64,000 nt of DNA, from the NCBI RefSeq assembly GCF_008297975.1, contig NZ_VLNY01000008.1:163767-227766 (forward strand), written 5' to 3'. Positions 1 through 9,524 of the stretch are shown one piece after another; within the stretch, counting starts at the first letter, position 1, and every line of letters begins with the position of its first letter. This stretch comes from Antrihabitans cavernicola (GTDB lineage: Bacteria > Actinomycetota > Actinomycetes > Mycobacteriales > Mycobacteriaceae). A model generated the notes under the pieces. That model did no database searches, was not told where the DNA came from, and worked only from the letters and a program-made list of their open reading frames with translations. The position numbers and the translations under genes are program-made.

Positions 1-1
1 G

Positions 2-601
2 CGCTGGAACTGCAAGGCGGGCAAGTGCGGTTCGTGTTCGGCCGAGGTGAACGGACGCCCCCGCCTGCTCTGTATGACCCGAATGTCCACCTTCACCGAG
101 GCCGAAGTCATCACCGTCACCCCGATGCGCACGTTCCCGGTGATCCGCGACCTGGTGACCGACGTGTCGTTCAATTATCAGAAGGCGCGCGAGATCCCGT
201 CGTTCACGCCCCCAGCAGATCTGAAGCCGGGCGACTACCGGATGCAGCAGATCGACGTGGAGCGCTCGCAGGAGTTCCGCAAGTGCATCGAATGCTTCCT
301 CTGCAACAACACCTGCCATGTGGTGCGCGATCACGAGGACAACAAAGAGGCCTTTGCGGGTCCGCGGTACCTGATGCGCATCGCGGAGCTGGAGATGCAC
401 CCTCTCGACGTCGCCGATCGCCGCGATCAGGCGCAGGAGGAGCACGGTCTTGGCCTGTGCAACATCACCAAGTGCTGCACCGAGGTGTGCCCCGAGCACA
501 TCAAAATCACCGACAACGCATTGATCCCCATGAAAGAGCGAGTGGCGGACAGAAAGTACGACCCCATCGTCTGGTTGGGTAACAAGCTCTTCAGACGATG
601 A
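2..601 (+). CDS. sdhB: Succinate dehydrogenase/fumarate reductase iron-sulfur subunit, 5'-truncated
   Basis: The last 199 codons are present; the gene begins before the window. The product carries electrons from the flavoprotein SdhA to the quinone site of membrane complex II. The visible sequence opens in the plant-ferredoxin [2Fe-2S] domain (CKAGKCGSC, then a later Cys in RPRLLC) and continues into the alpha-helical ferredoxin domain with C-x2-C-x2-C-x3-C (CIECFLCNNTC) and CNITKCCTEVCP for the [4Fe-4S] and [3Fe-4S] clusters. From memory it closely matches the mycobacterial Sdh1 subunit (Rv0247c, about 248 residues), so about 50 residues are missing. The membrane and flavoprotein subunits should lie upstream, outside the window. 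Reading is open from base 2 without a start. Confidence 0.95.
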   Translation, partial: RWNCKAGKCGSCSAEVNGRPRLLCMTRMSTFTEAEVITVTPMRTFPVIRDLVTDVSFNYQKAREIPSFTPPADLKPGDYRMQQIDVERSQEFRKCIECFLCNNTCHVVRDHEDNKEAFAGPRYLMRIAELEMHPLDVADRRDQAQEEHGLGLCNITKCCTEVCPEHIKITDNALIPMKERVADRKYDPIVWLGNKLFRR

Positions 602-714
602 GCTAGCAGTCGGCGGCGAAACGAACTATCGATATTCGCCTCGAAACAGCACGATGGTTTGCGTTTAGCGCTGCCTCCAGTCGGGTACCCCGGTTCGAAC
701 AATTGGAGGTCGCT

Positions 715-915
715 ATGCGATTGGGAACGTTGATACTTCTGGTGTGGTTGATCGTCGGCGCGGTTGCCGCCGGACAGCGCGACTATTTTCACAGCGGCGA
801 CAAGAATTGCGCCGGTTTAGGAACTATTGCATTGACCATAGTTGCGGGCCCGTTGAATTATCTGGGCCTGAATCCAAAAGTTTCCGATTGCGACCTACCC
901 GAGCCGAGCAAGTAG
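715..915 (+). CDS. Small membrane or exported protein, 66 aa
   Basis: The ATG at 715 is chosen because GGAGG lies at 705-709, five bases upstream; a TTG at 703 would overlap that site. Residues 3-19 are strongly hydrophobic (LGTLILLVWLIVGAVAA), followed by a short polar stretch, a second weakly hydrophobic part (GTIALTIVAGPLNYLG) and two cysteines, so it is a one- or two-pass membrane protein or has an uncleaved signal anchor. Function is unknown. It follows sdhB by 113 bases and may be co-transcribed, but nothing ties it to complex II. Confidence 0.65.
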   Translation: MRLGTLILLVWLIVGAVAAGQRDYFHSGDKNCAGLGTIALTIVAGPLNYLGLNPKVSDCDLPEPSK

Positions 916-958
916 AGCTCATATTTATATGGGCAGTTGGTAAACGTGATGGACGTGG

Positions 959-1159
959 CTACAGCAGGGCAACTACAACGCTGCATGCGCACAACAGGAT
1001 GCCACCGGCTACGACGCCGGGGAGCACCGATCCTGACAGCAGGGACACACCGAATGCGGCGAACGCGCAAAGTAGCGCAATGATCAACCATTCGACCCAG
1101 TCCGTGCCCAGGAGGGAGAATTTGAACCTGGGCTCGCGATCTTTCAGTGCGCGATCCAT
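959..1159 (-). CDS. Small two-pass membrane protein, hypothetical
   Basis: A 66-residue leftward reading frame with a charged N terminus (MDRALKDREPRFKF) and two hydrophobic segments (about residues 23-42 and 45-65) ending directly in VVVALL. This is the layout of small actinobacterial membrane proteins. The ATG at 1159 has no convincing ribosome site. It is convergent with the small gene ending at 915. The 160 bases between this start and the next gene (1160-1320) show nothing else I can name. It may still be a chance frame. Confidence 0.4.
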   Translation of the reverse strand: MDRALKDREPRFKFSLLGTDWVEWLIIALLCAFAAFGVSLLSGSVLPGVVAGGILLCACSVVVALL

Positions 1160-1320
1160 GGTGACATTTACCCATCTATTGGGGGTGTTGAAACATTTGT
1201 ACCAGACGGGCGAGATGGTTTGAATGGCAATCGAACTTATTTCTCGCTATCCGTCTTCCGTTATATCCCCAATGTGATGGATCGGCCAGAGAATATTTCG
1301 AGCTCTACTTCGCTACTGAA

Positions 1321-2139
1321 CTACTGGGCGGCCGCGCGGGCGGCCGCGACGAGCGCGACCGATGCTGCCCGAATTTCCGAGCCGTTGTTGCATTCGCTCG
1401 GCCAGGGCACCCGCACCCGTCCGGCGCCGCGATCGCCGCGAGCGAGTAGATCCAGGCCGTACCTGTCGAGCCCCAGCGCCGTCGCGCTGGTCGCATCGGT
1501 CCGACCGCCTGTCACCTGCGCGATCAGCAGCAGAGAATCCGCGTGGTCGGCGTTGAGGTGGTCGATCGCCCCCGCGGAGTCGTTGGTGATCGGGTCCGGT
1601 CGGGCAGTGCGCCATGCGTCGGCACTCACCCACGACATCCGGCCGTAGCCGCCGACAAATCGAATAGATTCCACATTCATCCGCCACAAATGGAAATCGC
1701 CGAAATCGATGTAATACGACGCATGCGGATTGCCTGCTAGATGAATCACCCTTGCGGCGTCACGTTCGGTATCGCTCACGACGGCCGCGGTCCCCAGCAG
1801 GGTGACGCGTCCGGCCGCGAGCGGGTCTGCGCCGTCGTCGACGACCTCGCTGATCAGCAGCGAGCAGCGGAGGTCCTGACGCAGGTTCTGGGTGTGCTCG
1901 GCCATCTCGGAGATGCACAGCACCGGCCGTCCCTCCTCGTCGATGCCGAACGGTGCCACGGAGGCGAACGGTGTTCCGGCAGGTTCGCGGGCGAGCGTGG
2001 CCAAAGTGGCATTGACCCGGCCGGCAGCGAGCGTACGTGCGCGCTCCGCGTCGTCGGGTTCGCGACCCAGAACCACCGGATCGGGCGAGGTGCGTGGTTG
2101 TGCTGCTGCGCCGACGGGTTGATGGCCCTGCTGTGTCAT
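1321..2139 (-). CDS. HugZ-like/FMN-binding split-barrel protein with DUF2470 domain
   Basis: 272 residues. The N-terminal half (about 40-165) resembles the pyridoxamine-5'-phosphate-oxidase split barrel (AGRVNATLATL, PFASVAPFGID, CSLLISE); the C-terminal part (about 190-265) has the DUF2470 signature IDHLNADHADSLLLIA. This pair is typical of haem-utilisation (HugZ) and related flavin or haem-binding proteins; HugZ members cleave haem to release iron, but many homologues are uncharacterised and the actual substrate is unknown. It lies 33 bases downstream of a TetR gene on the same strand and is probably co-transcribed with it. The ATG at 2139 is the natural start. Confidence 0.8.
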   Translation of the reverse strand: MTQQGHQPVGAAAQPRTSPDPVVLGREPDDAERARTLAAGRVNATLATLAREPAGTPFASVAPFGIDEEGRPVLCISEMAEHTQNLRQDLRCSLLISEVVDDGADPLAAGRVTLLGTAAVVSDTERDAARVIHLAGNPHASYYIDFGDFHLWRMNVESIRFVGGYGRMSWVSADAWRTARPDPITNDSAGAIDHLNADHADSLLLIAQVTGGRTDATSATALGLDRYGLDLLARGDRGAGRVRVPWPSECNNGSEIRAASVALVAAARAAAQ

Positions 2140-2172
2140 CCCTGCAGCCTACGGTGCAGTGTCGCGGGCAGC

Positions 2173-2793
2173 CTACGCTGTGTCGGGCGCCAATCGGAGG
2201 AACAATCCAGCGCAGTGATCGACCAATTCCGTTCGCGGAACGCTCATCCCACCCGCGATCCACGCCGCCAGCACCTGCGCGAATCCGCCTACGACGAACG
2301 TGGCTGTCAGCTCGAGTTCTTTCGACACTGTCTTCGCCGACACGTTCGCGCGCGCACGCTCGGCAAGGAGTCCGGCGAACAAGGTCGACGACTGGAGGCG
2401 TCGCTCGGCGAGCCGAGATTCGGCGAGATCTGTTGCAAACAGCAGCGCGCCGAGGCGGCGATCGTCCCCGACGACGTCGACGATGTTCGCGATCCCGGCG
2501 CGAATCTGTTGCGCGGGAACGGGTCCGGCCGAGGCAACGGCGACGAGGGTCGAGGTGGCGATGCGTTCGACCATCGAGTCGAAGACGGCATCGACCAACG
2601 CGTCGCGATCGGTGAAGTTCTCGTAGAAATAACGCGCCACCAATCCGGCTCGACGGCAGACACTGCGAACCGCGACCGTCGCGGTTGGGTCCGTGAGTAG
2701 ATCGAGGCCGGCGTCCATCAGTATCCGGCGCCGTTCACTCGCTCGCTCGGCGGCGTCTCGGCCTCCGTACGAACGAGCGGTTTGGGTTGCCAC
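2173..2793 (-). CDS. TetR-family transcriptional regulator
   Basis: Using the GTG at 2793 it has 206 residues; an upstream ATG at 2829 would add 12 residues but would overlap the operator region. Residues about 12-60 form the TetR helix-turn-helix (RRRILMDAGLDLL... VRSVCRRAGLVARYFYENF), and the rest is a helical ligand domain. It is divergent from the MpaB-type oxygenase at 2877. A palindrome between the two genes is its likely operator, so it probably represses both itself plus the HugZ-like gene and the oxygenase. The inducer is unknown. Confidence 0.85.
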   Translation of the reverse strand: MATQTARSYGGRDAAERASERRRILMDAGLDLLTDPTATVAVRSVCRRAGLVARYFYENFTDRDALVDAVFDSMVERIATSTLVAVASAGPVPAQQIRAGIANIVDVVGDDRRLGALLFATDLAESRLAERRLQSSTLFAGLLAERARANVSAKTVSKELELTATFVVGGFAQVLAAWIAGGMSVPRTELVDHCAGLFLRLAPDTA

Positions 2794-2830
2794 CTCGCCA
2801 TTTTGGCATGCTCTTGCGGGCAAGACCACT

Positions 2831-2854
2831 ATCTGAGAACATATGTGATCAGAT
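2831..2854. promoter_or_regulatory. Probable TetR operator (24-bp palindrome)
   Basis: The arms ATCTGA (2831-2836) and TCAGAT (2849-2854) surround a symmetric ACATATGT core (2839-2846); 20 of 24 positions obey dyad symmetry. It lies between the divergent TetR start (2793) and oxygenase start (2877), the expected place for an autoregulatory TetR operator. Confidence 0.75.
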
Positions 2855-2876
2855 AAGACGAACGAAGGAATTGCCG

Positions 2877-3689
2877 ATGGCGAAACAGGTGACCATCGTG
2901 GACCTGACGGCGGGGGCAGGACTGCTCGCGGCCAATGCGAACGTCATCATGCAGTTGGCGCGCCCCGGAGTCGGCTACGGCGTTGTCGAGAGCACGGTCG
3001 AAAGCGGTCAGGTGATGCGCCATCCGTGGAAACGATTGCGCACCACGGTCACTTACCTCGCCGTCGCGACCGCCGGGACCGACGAGGAACGCGCAGCCTT
3101 TCGCAGGGCCGTCAACGGGCAACATCGCGCGGTGAAGTCGGGCGCCGACAGTCCGGTCGCCTACAACGCGTTCGACGTCGATCTCCAACTGTGGGTTGCG
3201 GCTTGTCTGTATCGCGGCGTGATGGATGTGGGGCGCTTTCTGTATCCGAACGCCGACGTGACCGCCGACGACGAGATCTACCAGGATGCGGCGCGGCTCG
3301 GCACCACGCTGCAGGTGCCGCAGGACCGGTGGCCCGCCGACCGCGCGGAATTCGAGCGGTACTGGAAGGAGTCGCTGGATCGGATCTTGATCGACGAACC
3401 GGTGCGCACCTACCTCGACGGCCTGACTCGCCAGGCCTTTCTGCCGTGGCCATTGCGGGTGGTGGGCGGTCGGATCAATCGGTTCTTCACCATCGGGTTT
3501 CTGCCCGAGGAATTCCGTGAGCAGATGCGTTACGAGTGGTCACCGCAGCAGCAGCGTCGTTTCGACGCGGCGTTGCGCGCGGTCGCGCTGGTCAACCGGG
3601 TGCTGCCACGTCCGATCCGGATGTTCCCCGGCAATGCATTCTTGTGGGATATGCGGAAGCGACTGAAATCCAACCGCCCGCTCGTGTGA
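2877..3689 (+). CDS. MpaB-family oxygenase (DUF2236)
   Basis: 270 residues from the ATG at 2877, which is preceded by GAAGGAA; the frame is open further upstream but those codons run through the operator. The protein has DUF2236 features, the haem-binding fold shared by latex-clearing protein and fungal MpaB: RPGVGYGVVEST early, HRAVKSG and a region around AYNAFDVDLQLWVAACLYRG, which carries the characteristic helices. Characterised relatives are haem-dependent oxygenases or rubber-cleaving enzymes; the substrate of this short actinobacterial subgroup is not known. It is divergent from, and probably repressed by, the TetR gene at 2173-2793. Confidence 0.8.
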   Translation: MAKQVTIVDLTAGAGLLAANANVIMQLARPGVGYGVVESTVESGQVMRHPWKRLRTTVTYLAVATAGTDEERAAFRRAVNGQHRAVKSGADSPVAYNAFDVDLQLWVAACLYRGVMDVGRFLYPNADVTADDEIYQDAARLGTTLQVPQDRWPADRAEFERYWKESLDRILIDEPVRTYLDGLTRQAFLPWPLRVVGGRINRFFTIGFLPEEFREQMRYEWSPQQQRRFDAALRAVALVNRVLPRPIRMFPGNAFLWDMRKRLKSNRPLV

Positions 3690-3741
3690 AAGACCGGAGA
3701 AAGTAGTTGGCAAGTACCCAGCGGTCTGCAATTCTTAACCG

Positions 3742-5289
3742 GTGACTACACCTCCGCATACGGGCGACCAAGCAGAGATCGCCCCCGACGACGACAAGCT
3801 CGACGCGGCAGTCTTCAAGATCGCCGGCGTCGTTGTGCTCGGCGCGATCATGTCGATCCTCGACATGACGGTCGTGAGCGTCGCTCTTCCGACGTTCATC
3901 GACGTTTTCCACACCACTTATGCCATCGCCGCCTGGACGATGACCGGCTACACGCTCGCCCTGGCGACGGTGATTCCGCTGACGGGCTGGGCGGCCGATC
4001 GGTTCGGCACCAAACGTCTCTACATTCTTGCGCTCGTGCTGTTCGTGCTCGGCTCGGTGTTGTGCAGCTTCGCCTGGGACATCCAGTCGCTGATCGCATT
4101 CCGCGTGATCCAGGGCTTGGGTGGCGGCATGCTGATGCCGCTCGGCATGACGATCATCACGCACGCGGCGGGCCCACACCGGGTCGGTCGAGTGATGGCC
4201 GTTCTCGGCGTTCCGATGTTGCTCGGCCCGATCAGCGGCCCGATCCTCGGCGGCTGGCTGATCGAGGCCGCGAGCTGGCACTGGATATTCCTGATCAACG
4301 TCCCGATCGGCGCCATCGCACTGGCAGCGGCGTTCATCCTGCTGCCGTCCGACAAGCCGTCGCCGTCCGAGTCGTTCGACTTCCTCGGGATGCTGTTGCT
4401 GTCGCCCGGTCTCGCATTGTTCCTGTTCGGTGTGTCGTCCATTCCCGAGATGGGCACCATCGCCTCGGCGCGCGTGCTGATTTCGGCGGCGATCGGACTC
4501 GCCCTCGTCGTCGCCTTCATCTTCCACGCACTGCGCGCTACGCATCCGTTGATCGATCTGCACCTGTTCCGAAACCGGGCGCTGACCATCGCGGTGGTCA
4601 CGTCGACGCTGTTCGCGATCGCGTTCTTCGGTGCCGGACTGCTCTTCCCGAGCTACTTCCTGCAGGTGCGCGGCGAAACCACGCTGCACGCCGGTCTGCT
4701 GCTGGCGCCACAGGGCATCGGTGCGATGTTGACCATGCCTGTTGCGGGCAAGTTGGTCGACAAGATCGGCCCCGGCAAGGTGGTGCTCGTCGGCATCGTG
4801 CTCATCGGTATCGGCATGGCGGCGTTCACACAGGTCGGCGCGGACACGTCGTACGTGCTGTTGCTCGGCTCGCTGTTCGTGATGGGCCTCGGCATGGGTG
4901 CCACGATGATGCCGATCATGACCGCCGCCTTGCAGACGCTGACACACAGCGAGGTGGCTCGTGGATCGACGCTGATGAACATCATGCAGCAGATCGCGGG
5001 CTCCATCGGTACCGCGACCATGTCGGTCGTGCTGACCAACATGATCAAGGGGCGTGAGCTCGCAGGTCCCGCGATCGGGTCGCTGAGCGATCCGTCGATC
5101 GCGGGCAAGCTTCCGCCGGGCGCGCTCCAAACGGGGTTCGAGCAGGCGGGCCAGGCGTACGGCCACACGTTCATGGTGGCGTTGGTGCTGATCATCCTGA
5201 CACTTATCCCGGCGTACTTCCTGCCGCGCACCAAGGCGGTTGCGCCGGACGGGTCGGACGTGGCGGCTCCGCCGATCGTCGTGCATTGA
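3742..5289 (+). CDS. DHA2-family MFS drug:H+ antiporter
   Basis: 515 residues with about 14 predicted membrane spans. Motif A is visible after the second span (GWAADRFGTKRLY), and the antiporter motif C region (VPMLLGPISGPILGGWL) marks an exporter of the EmrB/QacA type. It would export hydrophobic toxic compounds using the proton gradient; the substrate cannot be predicted. The GTG at 3742 has no clear ribosome site, so the message may be leaderless. It follows the MpaB gene by 52 bases. The stop codon lies in the first unit of a 14-bp tandem repeat. Confidence 0.9.
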   Translation: MTTPPHTGDQAEIAPDDDKLDAAVFKIAGVVVLGAIMSILDMTVVSVALPTFIDVFHTTYAIAAWTMTGYTLALATVIPLTGWAADRFGTKRLYILALVLFVLGSVLCSFAWDIQSLIAFRVIQGLGGGMLMPLGMTIITHAAGPHRVGRVMAVLGVPMLLGPISGPILGGWLIEAASWHWIFLINVPIGAIALAAAFILLPSDKPSPSESFDFLGMLLLSPGLALFLFGVSSIPEMGTIASARVLISAAIGLALVVAFIFHALRATHPLIDLHLFRNRALTIAVVTSTLFAIAFFGAGLLFPSYFLQVRGETTLHAGLLLAPQGIGAMLTMPVAGKLVDKIGPGKVVLVGIVLIGIGMAAFTQVGADTSYVLLLGSLFVMGLGMGATMMPIMTAALQTLTHSEVARGSTLMNIMQQIAGSIGTATMSVVLTNMIKGRELAGPAIGSLSDPSIAGKLPPGALQTGFEQAGQAYGHTFMVALVLIILTLIPAYFLPRTKAVAPDGSDVAAPPIVVH

Positions 5290-5322
5290 TCACCGTGCAT
5301 TGATCACCGTGCATTGATCGTT
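5281..5322. repeat. Three tandem 14-bp repeats over the MFS stop codon
   Basis: The unit GTGCATTGATCACC occurs at 5281-5294 and 5295-5308, and a third copy at 5309-5322 differs in its last bases; a partial GTGCA follows. The TGA stop of the MFS gene is in the first unit. It looks like slippage expansion; no function can be assigned. Confidence 0.85.
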
Positions 5323-5394
5323 GTGCACTAGCGGTATTCGCCGATCGCGCTAGGGTCGAAACGACAGACCATCGACCCGACTGCCGAGGTGCGC

Positions 5395-7266
5395 ATGCCC
5401 CTGGAAGATTCGTCACGAAGTCAGGTAGAGCCGCGAAGCGGGGCCGAACAGTCCTCGCCGAGCGGGCACGAACACACGGATGACGGTCATCTGGTCGAGT
5501 CGCAGGCTGCGGACTTCGCGCACGCGAAACCGCTTCAGGTGGACCATCAGTGGTTCAAGACGGCCGTGTTCTACGAGGTGCTGGTTCGCGCATTCTCCGA
5601 TTCGTCCAACGACGGCACCGGAGATTTGCGCGGCCTCACCGACAAGCTCGATTACCTGTCGTGGTTGGGGGTCGACTGCCTGTGGCTGCCGCCGTTCTGC
5701 GACTCGCCGTTGCGTGACGGCGGCTACGACATCCGCGATTTCCGTGTGGTGCTCCCCGAGTTCGGCACCGTCGAAGATTTCGTGGAACTGTTGGAGCAGG
5801 CGCACCGACGCGGTATCAGGATCATCACCGATCTGGTCATGAACCACACCTCGGACGAGCACGCGTGGTTCCAGGAGTCGCGCTCCGACCCGGACGGGCC
5901 CTACGGCGACTTCTACGTCTGGTCCGACACCGACGACCGGTACCCCGATGCGCGAATCATCTTCGTGGACACCGAGATATCGAACTGGACGTGGGATCCG
6001 GTGCGGCGTCAGTACTACTGGCATCGCTTCTTCAGCCACCAGCCGGACCTGAACTACGACAACCCGGCCGTGCAGGACGCGATGATCGACGTGCTGCGCT
6101 TCTGGCTGGATCTGGGCATCGACGGATTTCGCCTCGACGCGGTGCCGTACCTGTTCGAACGCGACGGCACCAACTGCGAGAACCTGCCGGAGACGCACGC
6201 GTTCCTGAAGAAGTGTCGCGGCGTGGTCGAGGCCGAGTATCCGGGCCGCGTGCTGCTTGCCGAAGCCAACCAATGGCCGGCCGACGTGGTCGAGTACTTC
6301 GGCGAGCCCGAACATGGCGACGAGTGCCACATGGCATTCCACTTCCCTTTGATGCCAAGGATTTTCATGGCGGTGCGCCGCCAGAATCGCATCCCGATAT
6401 CGGAGATCTTGGCGCAGACTCCGGCGATCCCCAGCTCGGCGCAGTGGGGCATCTTCCTGCGCAACCATGACGAACTCACGCTCGAGATGGTCACCGACGA
6501 CGAGCGCGACTACATGTATGCCGAATACGCCCGCGACCCTCGGATGAAGGCGAACATCGGGATTCGGCGCAGGCTGGCACCACTGTTGGAGAACGATCGA
6601 AATCAACTGGAGCTCTTCACCGCTCTGCTGCTGAGCCTGCCCGGGTCACCGATGCTCTACTACGGTGACGAGATCGGGATGGGCGACAACATCTGGCTCG
6701 GTGACCGCGATTCGGTCCGCACGCCGATGCAGTGGACGCCGGACCGCAACGCGGGCTTCTCCCGCGCCGATCCGGGACGGATGTACCTGCCGGTCATCAT
6801 GGATCCGACGTACGGGTACCAGTCGGTGAATGTGGAAGCGCAGATGAATTCCACCAATACTCTGCTGCACTGGACGCGACGAATGATCCAGGTACGCAAG
6901 CAACATCCGGCGTTCGGGCTCGGCACGTTCACCGAATTGGGCAGCAGCAACCCGGCCGTTCTGTCCTACCTGCGTGAGCTGGCGCCGTCGAGTGCGGAGC
7001 GTAGATACAGCGACGTCATTCTGTGCGTCAACAATCTCTCGCGTTTTCCACAGGCCGTCATCCTCGATCTCGCAGTGTTCGAGGGCCGGATTCCGGTGGA
7101 GCTCACGGGGTCCGTGCCGTTCCCCAAGATCGGCGACGACGGATATATGATCACGCTGCCGGGCCACGGGTTCTATTGGTTTGCGCTGCAACCCGATCCG
7201 ACGGCCGACGGTACCCCGACGGTGCATCCGGTCAGCAGCGAGGCCGAAGCGGCGGTGCAACCATGA
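5395..7266 (+). CDS. treS: Trehalose synthase (maltose alpha-D-glucosyltransferase)
   Basis: About 623 residues from the ATG at 5395 (GAGG at 5386-5389); a GTG at 5389 is also in frame. This GH13 enzyme interconverts maltose and trehalose in the cytosol. The four GH13 regions are present: [21 protein letters not shown] with the nucleophile Asp, LLAEANQ with the acid/base Glu, and RNHDELT with the transition-state Asp. The start of the catalytic domain ([18 protein letters not shown]) is typical of TreS, and the first 50 residues are a disordered extension. It overlaps the maltokinase start by ATGA, so the two are translated together. Confidence 0.95.
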   Translation: MPLEDSSRSQVEPRSGAEQSSPSGHEHTDDGHLVESQAADFAHAKPLQVDHQWFKTAVFYEVLVRAFSDSSNDGTGDLRGLTDKLDYLSWLGVDCLWLPPFCDSPLRDGGYDIRDFRVVLPEFGTVEDFVELLEQAHRRGIRIITDLVMNHTSDEHAWFQESRSDPDGPYGDFYVWSDTDDRYPDARIIFVDTEISNWTWDPVRRQYYWHRFFSHQPDLNYDNPAVQDAMIDVLRFWLDLGIDGFRLDAVPYLFERDGTNCENLPETHAFLKKCRGVVEAEYPGRVLLAEANQWPADVVEYFGEPEHGDECHMAFHFPLMPRIFMAVRRQNRIPISEILAQTPAIPSSAQWGIFLRNHDELTLEMVTDDERDYMYAEYARDPRMKANIGIRRRLAPLLENDRNQLELFTALLLSLPGSPMLYYGDEIGMGDNIWLGDRDSVRTPMQWTPDRNAGFSRADPGRMYLPVIMDPTYGYQSVNVEAQMNSTNTLLHWTRRMIQVRKQHPAFGLGTFTELGSSNPAVLSYLRELAPSSAERRYSDVILCVNNLSRFPQAVILDLAVFEGRIPVELTGSVPFPKIGDDGYMITLPGHGFYWFALQPDPTADGTPTVHPVSSEAEAAVQP

Positions 7267-8636
7267 CACTCCCCGTGTCACCCGATGACGTATTGGCCCA
7301 GCAGTTGGTGCAGTGGCTGCCGAGCAGGCGGTGGTACGCGGCGAAGAACTCCGCCGTCGACGGCGTGCGGATTCTGCTGCGCGAGACGCTGTCCGCGGAC
7401 GATGCGTTGATCGTCGAGCATGTCGTGATCGCCGTCGATTCCGCAGCAACGGATACCCAGCTGTATCAGGTGCCGCTCGGATACCGGCCCGGCCTGCCCG
7501 ACCACCTGCTCGCGTGGGCGTTGCCCGAAGCGCCGACGCCGACGTTGCCCGCCTACGACGGTCTACGCGATCCCGATGTGATCGCCTGCTACACCAAAGG
7601 TTTCGCGGGTACCGCGTCCGCAGGCGCGCTGCAGTTCGACCTGACCGCAGATTACGTCGTCGAACCGGGCCTGCACGCCCGCGTGCTGGAAGCAGAGCAG
7701 TCCAACACGTCTGTGGTGTTGGGGGAGAGCCTGCTGCTCAAGGTCTTTCGGCGAATCGAGCCAGGTATCAACCCGGATGTCGAGCTTCATCGCGCGTTGG
7801 GTGAGGTGGGATGCGAGTTCGTCGCACCGCTGCGCGGGTGGATCGATGCGGTGGTCGAAGGCAGCCAGACCACGGTGGCGATGTTGCAGGACTACGCCGC
7901 GAACTCGGCCGACGGCTGGAGCATGGCGCTGACCAGCGTTCGAGATCTGTTCGCCGAAGCCGACTTACATGCCGACGAACTGGGCACCGACTTCGCGGGC
8001 GAGTCCGAACGCCTCGGGATTGCGGTGGCGAAGGTGCATGCGGACCTCGCGCGGCTACCGGGTGCCTCGCTCCGACCGATGGGTTCGGGTGCCGTTGCGG
8101 GCATGCTCGAGCGGCTCGACCTTGCGGTCGCGGCGATCCCGGAACTTGCCGCCTATCGAGACGGTGCTCGGGCCCTCTTCGAAGCCGCCACGGACGCGGG
8201 ACCTACTCCCGTGCAACGAATTCACGGCGACCTGCATCTGGGTCAGGTGTTGCGGACACCGGAGCGCTGGTTGCTGATCGACTTCGAAGGTGAGCCGGTG
8301 AAGTCGATTGCCGAACGGCAACAGCCGGACAGTCCGCTCCGCGATGTTGCGGGCATGCTGCGATCCTTCGACTACGCCGGTCATCACGCGTTGGGCGACG
8401 CGGGACCGAGCAACACCTCGCAGCGGATGTTTCGAGCTACCGAGTGGACCGAGCGCAATTGCAGCGCCTTCTGCGATGGTTACGGATCCATCGCAGGGTT
8501 CGATCCGCGCGATCACGCCGCCGTATTGCTGGCCTACGAGCTCGACAAGGCCGTCTACGAGGCCATCTACGAGGCCCGCCACCGACCGCAGTGGCTGCCG
8601 CTGCCGATGCGGGCAATCGCGAGATTGGCGGGGTAG
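7263..8636 (+). CDS. mak: Maltokinase (Pep2/Mak)
   Basis: 457 residues starting at the ATG that overlaps the treS stop. It phosphorylates maltose to maltose-1-phosphate with ATP, the donor used by GlgE for alpha-glucan synthesis. The kinase-like fold shows [10 protein letters not shown] (catalytic Asp) and LLIDFEGEP (metal-binding Asp), the pattern of aminoglycoside-phosphotransferase-like maltokinases; the N-terminal cap with [11 protein letters not shown] is typical. With TreS it forms the trehalose-to-glucan route. glgE and glgB are not adjacent, so the pathway's last steps must be encoded elsewhere. Confidence 0.93.
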   Translation: MTLPVSPDDVLAQQLVQWLPSRRWYAAKNSAVDGVRILLRETLSADDALIVEHVVIAVDSAATDTQLYQVPLGYRPGLPDHLLAWALPEAPTPTLPAYDGLRDPDVIACYTKGFAGTASAGALQFDLTADYVVEPGLHARVLEAEQSNTSVVLGESLLLKVFRRIEPGINPDVELHRALGEVGCEFVAPLRGWIDAVVEGSQTTVAMLQDYAANSADGWSMALTSVRDLFAEADLHADELGTDFAGESERLGIAVAKVHADLARLPGASLRPMGSGAVAGMLERLDLAVAAIPELAAYRDGARALFEAATDAGPTPVQRIHGDLHLGQVLRTPERWLLIDFEGEPVKSIAERQQPDSPLRDVAGMLRSFDYAGHHALGDAGPSNTSQRMFRATEWTERNCSAFCDGYGSIAGFDPRDHAAVLLAYELDKAVYEAIYEARHRPQWLPLPMRAIARLAG

Positions 8637-8723
8637 GTCACCAGCGATCGAGACCCTCGTTATGGTCATCGAGAGCGCGCGAGCAGGTATCAGCTCCCAA
8701 CGAATTCAATCGAGGAGAACCAA

Positions 8724-9485
8724 GTGAGTAATGACAACGCCAGGGTCGCCGTCGTATCCGGTGCGGCACGCGGCATCGGCGCAGCGATCGCAACCCGGCT
8801 CGCCGCAGACGGCTTCAAGGTCGGCGTGCTCGACCTCGACGAAAGTGCTTGTGCCGAAACGGTGGACGCCATCAAGGCAGCAGGCGGCGAGGCTGTCGCG
8901 ATCGGTGCCGACGTGTCGGACGAGGCCTCGGTCGAGGCGGGTATCGCCAAGTTGGCCGACGCCCTCGGTGGCCCGACGGTCGTCGTCAACAACGCGGGCA
9001 TCACGCGGGACAACATGCTGTTCAAGATGCCCGTCGCCGAATGGGATGCCGTGATGAACGTGCACCTGCGCGGCGCCTTCCTGCTCACCAAGACGGCGCA
9101 GAAGTACATGGTCGAGGCCAAGTGGGGTCGCATCGTCAACATGTCCAGCGTGTCGGCGCTCGGCAACCGCGGCCAGGCCAACTACTCGGCAGCCAAGGCG
9201 GGATTGCAGGGATTCACCAAGACTCTCGCGATCGAGTTGGGCAAGTTCGGCGTCACCGCCAACGCCATCGGCCCTGGCTTCATCGTGACCGATATGACCG
9301 AAGCCACCGCCGCCCGCGTCGGCGTCCCGTTCGAAGATTTCAAGGCCGCAGCCGCAGCTCAGACCCCGGTGGCCCGCGTCGGCTATCCCGAAGACATTGC
9401 GCACACCGTGTCGTTCCTTGCCAGTGAAGGCGCCGGTTTCGTCTCCGGTCAGGTCATCTATGTAGCCGGTGGTCCGCGCGACTGA
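8724..9485 (+). CDS. fabG: 3-oxoacyl-ACP reductase-like SDR (FabG)
   Basis: 253 residues, a classical short-chain dehydrogenase: cofactor-binding SGAARGIGAAIA at about 12-23, NNAGIT, catalytic Ser in NMSSVSALGN, and YSAAKAG with the catalytic Tyr and Lys. It would reduce a 3-oxoacyl thioester with NAD(P)H. The GTG at 8724 is preceded by GAGGAGAA. It is monocistronic here, 88 bases after mak, with no acyl-carrier or elongation genes nearby, so a role in fatty-acid degradation or another ketoreduction is as likely as fatty-acid synthesis. Confidence 0.85.
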   Translation: MSNDNARVAVVSGAARGIGAAIATRLAADGFKVGVLDLDESACAETVDAIKAAGGEAVAIGADVSDEASVEAGIAKLADALGGPTVVVNNAGITRDNMLFKMPVAEWDAVMNVHLRGAFLLTKTAQKYMVEAKWGRIVNMSSVSALGNRGQANYSAAKAGLQGFTKTLAIELGKFGVTANAIGPGFIVTDMTEATAARVGVPFEDFKAAAAAQTPVARVGYPEDIAHTVSFLASEGAGFVSGQVIYVAGGPRD

Positions 9486-9524
9486 TAGTCCACGGGTGTG
9501 GGGAGGTCGGGCTAGGGTTGCCCA

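Noticed and set aside
3691..3726. AGACCG...CGGTCT pair between MpaB and MFS genes
   Set aside because: Loop of more than 20 bases and no T-tract; not a credible terminator or operator.
3592..5286. 564-codon open frame antisense to the MFS gene
   Set aside because: Typical antisense shadow in high-GC DNA: composition rich in Arg, His, Asp and Gln, no domain, and the opposite strand encodes a clear 14-span transporter.
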